The translations under genes were made by a program, and so were the position numbers. Source: an uncultured Roseburia sp. (lineage in GTDB: Bacteria; Bacillota; Clostridia; Lachnospirales; Lachnospiraceae). From it: a stretch of 64,000 nucleotides of DNA. Every line of letters starts with the position of its first letter. Position 1 is the stretch's first letter. Under the pieces are notes generated by a model. The model saw only the letters and a list, made by a program, of their open reading frames with translations. It was not told the origin of the DNA and searched no databases. Below, piece by piece: positions 45,364 through 53,951 of the stretch. Location of the stretch: NCBI GenBank assembly GCA_934317215.1, contig CAKREH010000010.1, positions 35,855-99,854 of the forward strand. Direction: 5' to 3'.

Positions 45364-45490
45364 AGCTTGTCCCCCTTCCGCAAGGTCTCGGAACGGATGG
45401 CAAGAACCGTCTAACAGCTCCCTTGGTAAATATATTAAATTATCAATGTATCTCAGGGGAAAATAAGAACTTCTATGAAAAATAAAAGAG

Positions 45491-45561
45491 AGCAGACAAC
45501 GGGAATCGAACCCGCCTCCTCAGCTTGGGAAGCTGATATACTACCGATGTACTATGTCTGC
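45491..45561 (-). tRNA. tRNA-Gly (anticodon CCC)
   Basis: A 71-base cloverleaf on the minus strand: acceptor GCAGACA/TGTCTGC, D arm GTAC/GTAT, anticodon stem TCAGC/GCTGA with loop TTCCCAA (anticodon CCC), and T arm GCGGG/CCCGT with TTCGATT. The discriminator is U and CCA is not encoded. Confidence 0.93.
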
Positions 45562-45584
45562 CCGTAATGAAATAACTACTAATT

Positions 45585-45612
45585 ATTATAGCAAAACGAA
45601 AAAAGATTGCAA
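45585..45612 (-). promoter_or_regulatory. Promoter of tRNA-Gly
   Basis: On the minus strand TTGCAA (45612-45607), 16 bp, TGC-TATAAT (45590-45585). Confidence 0.75.
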
Positions 45613-45669
45613 CCGTTTTTTTGACGGTGTAAACTGAGAAAAAGAAACATTGGAGGAAACGATAACGAT

Positions 45670-46752
45670 ATGAAATATCCAGAATTTTTACCGGAAAACG
45701 GAGCGATCGGTTTTGTGGCGCCATCCTTTGGATGCAGTATAGAGCCATACCATACAGCATTTTTAAATGCACAGAAGAAATTTACCGCAATGGGACATGG
45801 ATTAGAACTTGGACCAAATTGTTATGCGTCGGAAGGAATCGGCATCAGCAGCACTCCGGAAGCATGCGGGGCGGAGCTGACAGAATATTATTGCAGCGAT
45901 AAAAATGACATTCTGATCTCCTGTGGCGGCGGTGAACTGATGTGTGAAATCTTAGACAAAGTAGATTTTGACAGGATCAGGGCTGCAAAACCAAAGTGGT
46001 ATATGGGATTTTCAGATAATACCAATATGACATTCCTGCTTGCAACGCTGTGTGATACGGCATCTGTATATGGGCCATGTGCGGCTGCATTTGGCATGGA
46101 ACCGTGGCATGAGAGCCTTTGGGATGCCTATCATCTTCTGCGAGGAGAAAAAAGCAGTATAGATGGTTATGCGTTGTGGGAAAAAGAAGGAAAAAAAGAT
46201 GAGGAACATCCTCTGGAACCATACAATGTGACAGAGGCGAAAAAGCTTATGGTATTTCTGCCCCAAAAACAGAAAAATAATGTACAGTCCAAACCATTGG
46301 TACAGCCGGCAGAAGAATTACAGGAAGAAATCACCATGCAGGGAAGGCTGCTTGGCGGCTGTATAGACTGTCTGGTCAACCTGCTGGGAACAGAGTTTGA
46401 TAAAGTACAGGAATTTACGGAAAAGTATCAGGATGATGGAATCATCTGGTTTTTAGAGTCCTGTGATCTGAACGTGATGTCTATCCGCAGGGCGGTCTGG
46501 CAGATGAAACATGCAGGCTGGTTTTCACATGTAAAAGGCTTTCTGATCGGAAGACCGGCAGTGTTCGGACAGGAGATGATGGGATTAGACCAGTACCATG
46601 CAGTTACAGACCTGCTTGCAGGGTATCAGGTACCGGTCATTATGGATGCGGATATCGGACATATCCCACCGATGATGCCGCTTGTCTGCGGCAGTTATGC
46701 GGACATCAGGGTCAATGGAAATGCGTTGAAAGTAAATATGCAGTGGAAATAG
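45670..46752 (+). CDS. S66 family peptidase (LD-carboxypeptidase/MccF-like)
   Basis: A 360-residue serine peptidase. The N-terminus EFLPENGAIGFVAPS is typical of the family; the nucleophile Ser115 lies in GFSDNT and the catalytic Glu/His region in the C-terminal half (FLESCD, DADIGHIPP). S66 enzymes trim L,D bonds of muropeptides during recycling or detoxify microcin C-type compounds. An insert of about 40 residues is present around 190-220. GGAGG precedes ATG 45670, divergent from tRNA-Gly. Confidence 0.9.
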   Translation: MKYPEFLPENGAIGFVAPSFGCSIEPYHTAFLNAQKKFTAMGHGLELGPNCYASEGIGISSTPEACGAELTEYYCSDKNDILISCGGGELMCEILDKVDFDRIRAAKPKWYMGFSDNTNMTFLLATLCDTASVYGPCAAAFGMEPWHESLWDAYHLLRGEKSSIDGYALWEKEGKKDEEHPLEPYNVTEAKKLMVFLPQKQKNNVQSKPLVQPAEELQEEITMQGRLLGGCIDCLVNLLGTEFDKVQEFTEKYQDDGIIWFLESCDLNVMSIRRAVWQMKHAGWFSHVKGFLIGRPAVFGQEMMGLDQYHAVTDLLAGYQVPVIMDADIGHIPPMMPLVCGSYADIRVNGNALKVNMQWK

Positions 46753-46763
46753 TTTTCCCCCAA

Positions 46764-47492
46764 TTATAAAATAACATTTACATTTTTGCCGATTCCGGTA
46801 TTGAGCAGTGTGTTTAAATCAGCAGTCACCGGTGTAACAGATGCAATATTAAGTGCATTCACTGAGGTAGAACCGGTATCAGCAGAGTCGGTCGTGCCGG
46901 TTGTACCGTCAGGAACAGACGAGGACGCCTGTTTTTTGGCATTGCGTTTTGCCAATGCGTCATTGTATTCGATCTGTGTCAGAATGCTGCTCCTGTTTTC
47001 AAAACGTCTGGCATAGGAATTGACACGCTGCATGTATTCTGAATCTGCAGAAAACAGAGATTCAAATTTTGAAATGTCGGCTGAACTAAAAAGAGAACTG
47101 CGTGATTCAAGTGTGCCGTTATCTTTTACGGTGATACCGATCTTATCAAGCTGACTCTCATATTCGGCAGTCAGATTTTTCAGACTTTTCTGTGTATTTT
47201 TCATTGTCCGGTCATCTGATGCACCGGAAGAGTTTATCATATTATTATAAGTGCTGATAAATGCTGAAACATTGTTCTTTATATTTGTTTCATTATCGTC
47301 ATCATATGTGAATGAACCAAGGGAACGTATCGCACGGCGCAGCGCATGCGAATCGGCACCCGTGAGGGTGGAATTGGACAGATTACTGCGTGATGTGGTG
47401 GTACGTGCATCCGCATTTGATGCATAAAAACGACGCGTATAATAGGATGTACCAAGTGTGGTTCCGGCTCCGACATAAGCGGTATTGGCCAT
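46764..47492 (-). CDS. FliD-like flagellar protein (short)
   Basis: A 242-residue Ser/Asn/Asp-rich protein. The region AFISTYNNMINSSG and the later LDKIGITVKDNGTL resemble the C-terminal part of the flagellar cap protein FliD. Full FliD is usually 450 residues or more, so this would be a cut-down relative or a different flagellin-like cap or adaptor. It has no signal peptide, as expected for export through the flagellar system. AAGGAGG precedes ATG 47492. A weak sigma-28-like site lies upstream. Confidence 0.55.
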   Translation of the reverse strand: MANTAYVGAGTTLGTSYYTRRFYASNADARTTTSRSNLSNSTLTGADSHALRRAIRSLGSFTYDDDNETNIKNNVSAFISTYNNMINSSGASDDRTMKNTQKSLKNLTAEYESQLDKIGITVKDNGTLESRSSLFSSADISKFESLFSADSEYMQRVNSYARRFENRSSILTQIEYNDALAKRNAKKQASSSVPDGTTGTTDSADTGSTSVNALNIASVTPVTADLNTLLNTGIGKNVNVIL

Positions 47493-47525
47493 AAGAAAGA
47501 CCTCCTTAAAAATCATCTGTTATAT

Positions 47526-47553
47526 GTTTCGGTCGAAAAGCGTAGATAATTAA
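47526..47553 (-). promoter_or_regulatory. Tentative sigma-28-like promoter of the FliD-like gene
   Basis: On the minus strand TTAA (47553-47550), 16 bp, ACCGAAAC (47533-47526). It keeps ACCGA of the -10 but differs after it. Confidence 0.3.
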
Positions 47554-47561
47554 CCATGGCA

Positions 47562-47590
47562 TTGAAAATTTATTTGCGTTATACTACTAT
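47562..47590 (+). promoter_or_regulatory. Promoter of the NfeD-patatin operon
   Basis: TTGAAA (47562-47567), 17 bp, TACTAT (47585-47590). Confidence 0.55.
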
Positions 47591-47628
47591 AGAAACAGCA
47601 GAAATATTACGACAGGAGGGAGAAGATT

Positions 47629-48093
47629 ATGGAGATAATAGTTTGGTTGGCATTGATCATTTTCTTTGTGGTATTGGAGATCGCTACCGTTGGTCTGACA
47701 TCGATCTGGCTGGCAGGAGGAAGTCTTGCAGGACTGATCTGTGCGGCATTTGGAATGGGAATCACAGGACAGATCATCGTGTTTGCAGCAGTGTCATTTG
47801 TACTGCTTTATTTTACAAGACCCTGGGCCCTGAAATATTTAAAACCACATCTGGTCAAGACAAATTACGAGGAAGCAGTTGGGAAAAATGTCTGTGTCAC
47901 CGAGCAGATAGATAATATCAGGGGAACCGGAACCGCAGTTATGAATGGTCTGGAATGGACCGCCCGCTCGGTGGATGATGAAAAGACCTTCGAGCCGGGA
48001 ATGATCGTTATGGTAAAGGAAATCAAGGGTGTTACACTTTATGTGACGGAGAGCAGTGCTATGCCGCAGATGAATGGAGATCAAGAGAAATGA
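47629..48093 (+). CDS. NfeD-like membrane protein
   Basis: A 154-residue protein with two or three N-terminal membrane segments (to about residue 66) and a C-terminal OB-fold (GKNVCVTEQIDN, GMIVMVKEIKGVTLYV). Short NfeD proteins work with SPFH proteins in membrane microdomains. An SPFH gene is present at 54105 but not in the same operon. AGGAGGG precedes ATG 47629, and the stop overlaps the patatin gene. Confidence 0.88.
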   Translation: MEIIVWLALIIFFVVLEIATVGLTSIWLAGGSLAGLICAAFGMGITGQIIVFAAVSFVLLYFTRPWALKYLKPHLVKTNYEEAVGKNVCVTEQIDNIRGTGTAVMNGLEWTARSVDDEKTFEPGMIVMVKEIKGVTLYVTESSAMPQMNGDQEK

Positions 48094-48941
48094 AACTTGG
48101 AATGGTATTTGAAGGCGGGGCAAACCGCACGGTTTTTTCCTGTGGAGTAATGGATAAATTTCTGGAAGAAAATATCATGCCGGATTATTACATCGGTGTT
48201 TCCGCTGGAATGGCATATGGATTGTCGTATCTTTCCGGGCAGAAAGGACGTAATCTGGAACTGATGGAAAAATATATGGCGGATAAGCGATATATGGGTA
48301 TGCGCCATCTGCTAAACCGCAAAGAACATGCGTATTACAATACGAAGTTTGTGTTTGAAGAAGTACCGAATGAGCTTCTTCCACTTGATTATGATGCTCT
48401 GGCACGTTTTCCGGGAGAGATTGAAGCGGCAGTCACAAATATTCATACAGGAAAAGCAGAATACATGGAAGTTCCGCGTGGGAAAGAGATGAGAGATCTG
48501 CTGATCGCAACCTGTTCACTTCCGATTCTTTTCCAGCCGGTAAAGATCGGCAGACATTATTATCTGGACGGCGGACTTGCAGATTCGGTTCCTTATGAGC
48601 ATGCCATGGAAATGGGATGTGAGAAACTGGTTGTCGTTCTGACAAGGGAACGCGGGTATGTAAAGACACAGGAAAAGGCGTCAGGCGTTATGAACCGTCT
48701 TTATCAGCGTTATCCAAAGATCGTGGAGGATATGAAACTTCGTGCGGAGCGCTACAATGCTTCCATGGAAAAACTGATGCAGTTAGAGAAAGAGGAAAAA
48801 GTATTTGTGATCGCACCGGAGTCGACCTATGGAGTTGGCAGGACGGAGACGGATACCATAAAATTGCGCAGACTTTATGATGAAGGCTATCGTATTGCCA
48901 CAGAACAGACGGACGCCCTTCGCGCCTATTTGAATAAATAA
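48090..48941 (+). CDS. Patatin-like phospholipase
   Basis: A 283-residue lipid acyl hydrolase with an oxyanion GGAN motif near residue 9, nucleophile Ser38 in GVSAG and catalytic Asp160 in DGGLADS. It resembles the YjjU/RssA group. It probably releases fatty acids from membrane lipids. It is translationally coupled to NfeD (ATGA overlap). Confidence 0.9.
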   Translation: MKLGMVFEGGANRTVFSCGVMDKFLEENIMPDYYIGVSAGMAYGLSYLSGQKGRNLELMEKYMADKRYMGMRHLLNRKEHAYYNTKFVFEEVPNELLPLDYDALARFPGEIEAAVTNIHTGKAEYMEVPRGKEMRDLLIATCSLPILFQPVKIGRHYYLDGGLADSVPYEHAMEMGCEKLVVVLTRERGYVKTQEKASGVMNRLYQRYPKIVEDMKLRAERYNASMEKLMQLEKEEKVFVIAPESTYGVGRTETDTIKLRRLYDEGYRIATEQTDALRAYLNK

Positions 48942-48958
48942 TGCAAAGGAGAAAAAAG

Positions 48959-49903
48959 ATGAACATTGTATTTCTGGATGCAAAAACAATCGGGGAAGAC
49001 ATTGATCTCTCCGGGTACGACAAACTTGGAACAGTTATAAAATATGGATTTTCCACAACGGAAGAGGCAAGAGAACGCACAAAAGATGCCGATGTGGTGA
49101 TCGTGAATAAAGTACAGATCAACGAGACATCGATCGGCGAAGCAGAGCACCTGAAACTGGTCTGTGTAACTGCGACCGGAACGAACAATCTGGACAAAGC
49201 ATATCTGGATGCACATGGCATTGCATGGAGAAATGTTGCCGGATATTCCACGGAGACGGTGGCACAGCACACATTTGCCCTGTTATTCTATCTCTGGGAA
49301 AAATTAAGATACTATGATGACTATGTCAAATCAGAAAAATACGTTGGAGATATCACATTTACACATTTTGATAATGTATTCCATGATCTGAATGGTAAGA
49401 CATGGGGAATTATTGGGCTTGGAGCGATCGGACGAAGAGTTGCGGACATTGCCAAAATGTTTGGCTGCCATGTGATCTACTATTCCACAACAGGGAAAAA
49501 TGACCAGCCGGGTTATGAGCGTGTGGAGTTTGATGAGCTGCTTGCAAAATCAGATATCGTGTCCGTACATGCGCCGCTGACAGAGCAGACAGAAGGGCTG
49601 ATGAATGCAGAGGCATTTTCTAAGATGAAACCGTCTGCCATCTTTTTAAACCTCGGCAGAGGACCGATCGTTGTGGAAAGAGATCTTGCAGATGCGTTGG
49701 AAAATAAAACAATCGCAGGAGCCGGACTTGACGTACTTACCGTAGAACCGATGAGTGCAGAAAATCCATTGAAACGGATCAAGGACAGCAACCGTCTGAT
49801 CATTACCCCTCATATTGCGTGGGCAAGCCTTGAGGCGCGCACCAGACTGATGAAAATCATTGAGGGACAGATCCGTGACTTCTTTGGCGGAAGTGATAAA
49901 TAA
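48959..49903 (+). CDS. D-2-hydroxyacid dehydrogenase
   Basis: A 314-residue NAD-dependent dehydrogenase. It has the nucleotide-binding motif GLGAIGRRVADIA in the middle, catalytic Arg and Glu in the expected places, and His in ITPHIAWAS. The substrate may be hydroxypyruvate, glycerate or D-lactate. The chosen start is ATG 48959 with AAAGGAG upstream, 17 bp after the patatin stop. Confidence 0.9.
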   Translation: MNIVFLDAKTIGEDIDLSGYDKLGTVIKYGFSTTEEARERTKDADVVIVNKVQINETSIGEAEHLKLVCVTATGTNNLDKAYLDAHGIAWRNVAGYSTETVAQHTFALLFYLWEKLRYYDDYVKSEKYVGDITFTHFDNVFHDLNGKTWGIIGLGAIGRRVADIAKMFGCHVIYYSTTGKNDQPGYERVEFDELLAKSDIVSVHAPLTEQTEGLMNAEAFSKMKPSAIFLNLGRGPIVVERDLADALENKTIAGAGLDVLTVEPMSAENPLKRIKDSNRLIITPHIAWASLEARTRLMKIIEGQIRDFFGGSDK

Positions 49904-49980
49904 ACACTGGAAGGTACACTTTGCAAACAGCCTGTTGGTCTGTTATCAGAAGTAAAATACAAAAACAAAATACAGAAATA

Positions 49981-50013
49981 AAAAATACCGCGCAAATCTG
50001 TGCGGTATTTTTA
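49981..50013. terminator. Terminator between convergent genes
   Basis: AAAAATACCGC (49981-49991) pairs with GCGGTATTTTT (50002-50012), with A/T runs on both sides. It can serve the dehydrogenase and the phospholipase C-like gene. Confidence 0.85.
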
Positions 50014-50091
50014 TTGGTGCGTGGAATCTGAATGTCAAAAACGAAAAGCCACCTTTTGCTCTGGGAAATTGATCAGACATTATCTGGCCGA

Positions 50092-51060
50092 TTAACTTGG
50101 GATCGTAGAACTTAACCCGCTGTGAAACGAAAGATTTCCATATTCCTGTAAAAAAACCTGTATAGCAGCATCCTGTTTGGCAACATTTGCACCCGCATGA
50201 AGTGCAGCATACAGCGAATGGATCCGAGACAGATACAGATTTTTGGATTTATCATACAGTTCAAAGAAACTCTCGTGGGAAGTAATGGAAGAATCCCACG
50301 GATTTTTCCATTCGGCATGTCTTAAATTAAACGGATCTGTACGGAAAAACAGGGTATCACTCGGGATCAGCGGAGAAAAAAGCGGATATCCAAGGCAGAT
50401 CCGTTCCGTCAGCCGGACAACAGATTTCTTTTTCCCGGAATCATCGTGCATCAGCCAGAGACCAAGCTGCATGGAAAAAATAGCAAGGTACATGGTATAT
50501 TTGCGGAATTTGACATCCGGAAAGGCATAGCGGTAGGCATAATAGAGCATACTTGCAATAACATGTTTCTGGCGGTGTGTCAGCCGGATCGTGTCCTCGG
50601 TATGGAAATTGCAGGGCTGGCGGTGCAGCTTTAAATCGAGCAGTGCGGTATCGATATCTGTTTCCAGATAGGCATGTCTTGAAAAATATGCCTTTTCTTT
50701 TTTATCCTTATAATGTGTCATGGCATAAATATATGGATGACATACCGTATCTAAGGTATAGTGTCCGAGAAAGCCCATCAGGTAGGCTTCTGCAATATTA
50801 AGATCCGTGCGGGAGGAAAACTGGCTGCGGCTTTCAATCAGACCCTGAAAAAAAGTACCAGTCTCCCGGACATGGGCAAGCGCACCGATATTGTGACCTT
50901 CTAACACATAAGAAGGAAGATAATAAAAGAAAATATCAGGCCCCTGAAGCCCGAGACCGTAGGCAGCGCGGTTATAATATAGATTCTTTTTTAAGGAATT
51001 GTTTTTCAGGTTATGATAAACCTCTCTTCCGAATATATAATGGGTAACATATCCAGGCAT
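50092..51060 (-). CDS. Zinc-dependent phospholipase C-like protein
   Basis: A 322-residue protein of the zinc-dependent phospholipase C family. His/Asp residues for metal binding are seen in MPGYVTHYIFG, LQGPDIFFY and LMGFLGHYTLDTVCHPYIY. No signal peptide is evident, so an intracellular role is possible. ATG 51060 follows GGAAAGGAG; the upstream in-frame ATG (51081) would overlap that site. It is divergent from the radical SAM gene. Confidence 0.85.
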   Translation of the reverse strand: MPGYVTHYIFGREVYHNLKNNSLKKNLYYNRAAYGLGLQGPDIFFYYLPSYVLEGHNIGALAHVRETGTFFQGLIESRSQFSSRTDLNIAEAYLMGFLGHYTLDTVCHPYIYAMTHYKDKKEKAYFSRHAYLETDIDTALLDLKLHRQPCNFHTEDTIRLTHRQKHVIASMLYYAYRYAFPDVKFRKYTMYLAIFSMQLGLWLMHDDSGKKKSVVRLTERICLGYPLFSPLIPSDTLFFRTDPFNLRHAEWKNPWDSSITSHESFFELYDKSKNLYLSRIHSLYAALHAGANVAKQDAAIQVFLQEYGNLSFHSGLSSTIPS

Positions 51061-51171
51061 GATAAAAAATCTCCTTTCCATGATATAAACCACCGTTATT
51101 ATAACCAGTTTGGAAAAAACTGTTAAGCATGGCAGTTAAGATTTAAGAAAAAAGTAATAATCGCGCTGCTG

Positions 51172-51218
51172 TTCAGACGCAAGCTTGATACTTTGCTGTC
51201 AAGCTATGCGCCGTAGTG
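51172..51218 (+). repeat. Hairpin repeat, copy 1
   Basis: CAGACGCAAGCTTGA...TTGCTGTCAAGCTATGCGCC folds through AGCTTGA/TCAAGCT. It is similar to the hairpin at 53943-53976 on the far side of the radical SAM/flippase pair. Confidence 0.5.
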
Positions 51219-51231
51219 TATATTGTTGTGA

Positions 51232-51277
51232 GATTACAGCCCCTGCCCCGAAGAGGCACTTTTCATGGGCTGTAATC
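51232..51277 (+). other. Branched hairpin upstream of the radical SAM promoter
   Basis: GATTACAGCCC (51232-51242) pairs perfectly with GGGCTGTAATC (51267-51277), enclosing a TGCC/GGCA stem. No T-run follows; the radical SAM promoter begins six bases later. It could be an operator or the end of an RNA. The 51061-51231 part of this 449-bp gap shows little else. Confidence 0.55.
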
Positions 51278-51282
51278 GTTGA

Positions 51283-51310
51283 TTGACAAAGTTTATGGGA
51301 ATGATATAAT
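51283..51310 (+). promoter_or_regulatory. Promoter of the radical SAM gene
   Basis: TTGACA (51283-51288), 16 bp, TATAAT (51305-51310). The leader is about 190 bases long. Confidence 0.8.
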
Positions 51311-51428
51311 GCAACGTAGTTATAAATACTACATGATGGCACATGGATATTATGCAAATGTTGCCCGGTGTAGTCGAAAAATAGACAAAAATGCAAATTT
51401 GTATATTAGATGGCTACATTGAAAAGTC

Positions 51429-51460
51429 ATTGCATATTTAAAAAAGAGTGCAATTTTTTT
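51429..51460 (+). terminator. Possible attenuator in the radical SAM leader
   Basis: ATTGCA (51429-51434) pairs with TGCAAT (51449-51454), followed by a run of T. The stem is only six base pairs, so the call is weak. Confidence 0.35.
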
Positions 51461-51509
51461 ATACTTGCTTCAAGTAAAAGAATGTGAAAAAATAACGGAG
51501 GTCGGAGTT

Positions 51510-52907
51510 ATGGCAAATTTAGCACTGACAGTAGAGAGAAAAGCATTCAGCGTCGCAATCGATGTTGCACTGAAGAGTCTGAACAAGGATCGTGAGAAAG
51601 GATTATTGCAGATCGTAGATCTTACCGAGAAATTTATGGGAGATAACTTCCGTAAAGAAGCTTATGATGGCGTAAGAAAAATGATCCAGAATCCGGATCA
51701 CAAATGGATGCGCTATGTCAATCGTCTGTTGGATGAGACAGATCCGCATGTTGCAAAAATGACTGCATTAAACCTTGGTTTTCAGGCTGCATTTTATGGA
51801 ACAAAGACCATCCGTAAAATGAGAGAGGTTCATGACTGTAATATCCCGTGGCTGATCTTAATGGATCCGACAAGTGCATGTAACCTTCACTGTACCGGAT
51901 GCTGGGCAGCCGAGTACGGTAATAAATTAAATCTTTCCTTTGATGAGCTTGACAGTATCGTAACACAGGGAAAAGAACTTGGCATTTATTTTTACATGAT
52001 GACCGGTGGAGAGCCGTTAGTCCGTAAAGCAGACATCATCAAACTTTGCGAGAAACACAATGACTGTGCATTCCACTGTTACACAAACGGTACACTCGTA
52101 GACCAGAAACTCTGCGATGATATGAAACGTGTCGGAAACCTTTCCTTATCCATCAGTCTTGAGGGATTTGAGGATGCGAACGATTTCCGCCGTGGAGAGG
52201 GCGTATATGATAAAGTTCTTCATGCAATGGATCTTTTACATGAGAACGGATTGATTTTCGGAAACAGTGTATGCTATACTAGCAAAAACATGGATGCTGT
52301 TACATCTGACGAATTCTTTGATCTTCTGATCGAGCATGGAAGCCGGTTTGCATGGTATTTCCATCTGATGCCGGTAGGTATGAAGGCTGCTCCGGATCTG
52401 ATGCCGACCAAAGAACAGCGTGAATATATCTATCACAGAATCCGTGAGGTTCGTGCGATGGAAGGTGGAAAAGAGATCTTTGTTATGGACTTCCAGAATG
52501 ATGGTGAGTTTGTAGGCGGATGTATTGCAGGAGGAAGAAACTACTGCCATATTAACCCGAAGGGCGATGTGGAACCATGTGTATTCATTCATTACTCCGG
52601 TGCAAATATCCGTGAAAAATCACTGTTAGAGTGCTTAAAACAGCCGTTATTCATGGCATACAGAGATAACCAGCCATTCAACGATAACATGCTGCGCCCA
52701 TGTCCAATGCTTGAGAACCCTGAAATCTTACAGCGCATGGTACATGAGACAGGTGCTCACTCCACAGATGTTGAGGAGGCAGAGCCGGTAAAACATTTAT
52801 GTGGAAAATGTGAGGCATATGCATGCGAATGGAAAGAAACAGCAGACAGACTCTGGAAAGAGCATCCATATAAACAAAAAGGATACACCAACTTCAAAAA
52901 GAAATAA
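51510..52907 (+). CDS. Radical SAM protein with SPASM-like C-terminus
   Basis: A 465-residue radical S-adenosylmethionine enzyme. Cluster cysteines C124, C128 and C131 form CxxxCxxC in SACNLHCTGCW, and GGEPL binds SAM. The C-terminal part has further Cys (GGCIAGGRNYCHI, EPCVF, CGKCEAYAC) for an auxiliary cluster. An N-terminal helical domain of about 115 residues precedes the core. The reaction is unknown. GGAGG precedes ATG 51510. The next gene, a flippase/synthase-like membrane protein, starts in the same frame right after its stop, so a shared lipid pathway is plausible. Confidence 0.88.
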   Translation: MANLALTVERKAFSVAIDVALKSLNKDREKGLLQIVDLTEKFMGDNFRKEAYDGVRKMIQNPDHKWMRYVNRLLDETDPHVAKMTALNLGFQAAFYGTKTIRKMREVHDCNIPWLILMDPTSACNLHCTGCWAAEYGNKLNLSFDELDSIVTQGKELGIYFYMMTGGEPLVRKADIIKLCEKHNDCAFHCYTNGTLVDQKLCDDMKRVGNLSLSISLEGFEDANDFRRGEGVYDKVLHAMDLLHENGLIFGNSVCYTSKNMDAVTSDEFFDLLIEHGSRFAWYFHLMPVGMKAAPDLMPTKEQREYIYHRIREVRAMEGGKEIFVMDFQNDGEFVGGCIAGGRNYCHINPKGDVEPCVFIHYSGANIREKSLLECLKQPLFMAYRDNQPFNDNMLRPCPMLENPEILQRMVHETGAHSTDVEEAEPVKHLCGKCEAYACEWKETADRLWKEHPYKQKGYTNFKKK

Positions 52908-52919
52908 GGGGCGATTGTT

Positions 52920-53951
52920 ATCAGTAAAGTACAGAAGCAGATTTTAAAATGGGGACTGGTACTGGCGGTCATCGGAATTATCGTGTATACATTTCGTGAT
53001 TCGGCGGGACCGATTTTAGAACAGCTTACGAAAACATCACCGGCCGTTGTCATTGGCATTTGTCTGATGGCAGCGGTATATCAGATCATAGAAGGCATAA
53101 TCACGACCGTGCTCGCAAAGCAGTATCGGTCGTCTTTTGCATGTAAAAATGGTATTACGAATGCATTTTTATGTTCTTTTTACCGGGTGGCGACGCTGGG
53201 GAGCGGTTCCGGTGTCGCGGCAATCATTTATCTGGGGGAGCAGGGAATCGAATATGGCGGCGGATTTGGGCTGTATATGATACAGTATGCACTCCATAAA
53301 ATAAGCATAGCGTTGTTTTCCGCGATTCTTTTTGCGATGAACTGGGAATTTATGAAAAGCTGGTTTGGGGATTACGCGGGACTTTTAGCGGGCGGATATG
53401 CGGTCACACTTGTGATCACCATAGGTCTGTTCCTGTTCTGCTGTTCACAGAAATTTCACCGGCTGATCTTCCGGCTGCTGGATATCGTAAATCAAAAATT
53501 TCACGGAAGATTTGAAATAATGGAAGAGGAGATCAAAAGACAGTGCATGATGCTTGAGGATGCCTCGAAGCATTTACTGAAAAATAAAAAAGCAACCACA
53601 GGCGTGATCTTTCTTTGTCTGTTGAAATGCTGTTTCTGGTATGGAATCCCGTATCTTCTTTTTAAAGGCGTCCAGTTTCAGGGAAATCCGGCATTGACTC
53701 TGTCGCAGGTGCTTGCGATCACGTCACTGTCCGTTATGCTGGCGGCGGTGATTCCGTCTCCGGCGGGAATTGGGTCTACAGAGTTTGTGTTTACGACACT
53801 TTTTGCCGGAATCGTTGGGACAGGCATGGCGGGATCGGCATCGCTTTTGTACCGCTTTGGCACATTTGTATTCCCGTTTTTGGTGGGAGCGGTTGTTGTG
53901 ATCGTAAGGTATATTCGAAGAAAGAAAACGTCTGCTCATTCGCAGACCTGA
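52920..53951 (+). CDS. Lysylphosphatidylglycerol synthase/flippase-like membrane protein (UPF0104)
   Basis: About 343 residues with seven or eight membrane segments (LPG_synthase_TM/YbhN type, GLGSGSGVAAI-like motif and AVIPSPAGIGSTEFV near the C-terminus). Family members move or modify lipids. The first membrane segment (ILKWGLVLAVIGIIVYTF) needs a start upstream of GTG 52983, but no ATG, GTG or TTG is in frame between the previous stop (52905-52907) and 52983. AAGGGG at 52906-52911 suggests an ATC at 52920 or ATT at 52914 as start, or coupling to the previous gene. Confidence 0.8.
   Translation: MSKVQKQILKWGLVLAVIGIIVYTFRDSAGPILEQLTKTSPAVVIGICLMAAVYQIIEGIITTVLAKQYRSSFACKNGITNAFLCSFYRVATLGSGSGVAAIIYLGEQGIEYGGGFGLYMIQYALHKISIALFSAILFAMNWEFMKSWFGDYAGLLAGGYAVTLVITIGLFLFCCSQKFHRLIFRLLDIVNQKFHGRFEIMEEEIKRQCMMLEDASKHLLKNKKATTGVIFLCLLKCCFWYGIPYLLFKGVQFQGNPALTLSQVLAITSLSVMLAAVIPSPAGIGSTEFVFTTLFAGIVGTGMAGSASLLYRFGTFVFPFLVGAVVVIVRYIRRKKTSAHSQT

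Larger units (their letters stand above)
45168..45439. repeat. 25-bp inverted repeats at both ends of the toxin-antitoxin module
   Basis: Bases 45168-45192 and 45415-45439 are inverted repeats with 22 of 25 positions matching. Each covers a -10 box and the predicted 5' end of one of two convergent transcripts (shared core CAAGGGAGCTG). They could be regulatory, or the termini of a small mobile unit. Confidence 0.75.

Noticed and set aside
47556..47915. 119-codon plus frame overlapping the NfeD gene
   Set aside because: The NfeD frame has the ribosome site, family motifs and membrane segments; the other frame has none.
51333..51422. 28-29 codon frame (MMAHGYY...) in the radical SAM leader
   Set aside because: It has no Shine-Dalgarno sequence; leader structure explains the region equally well.
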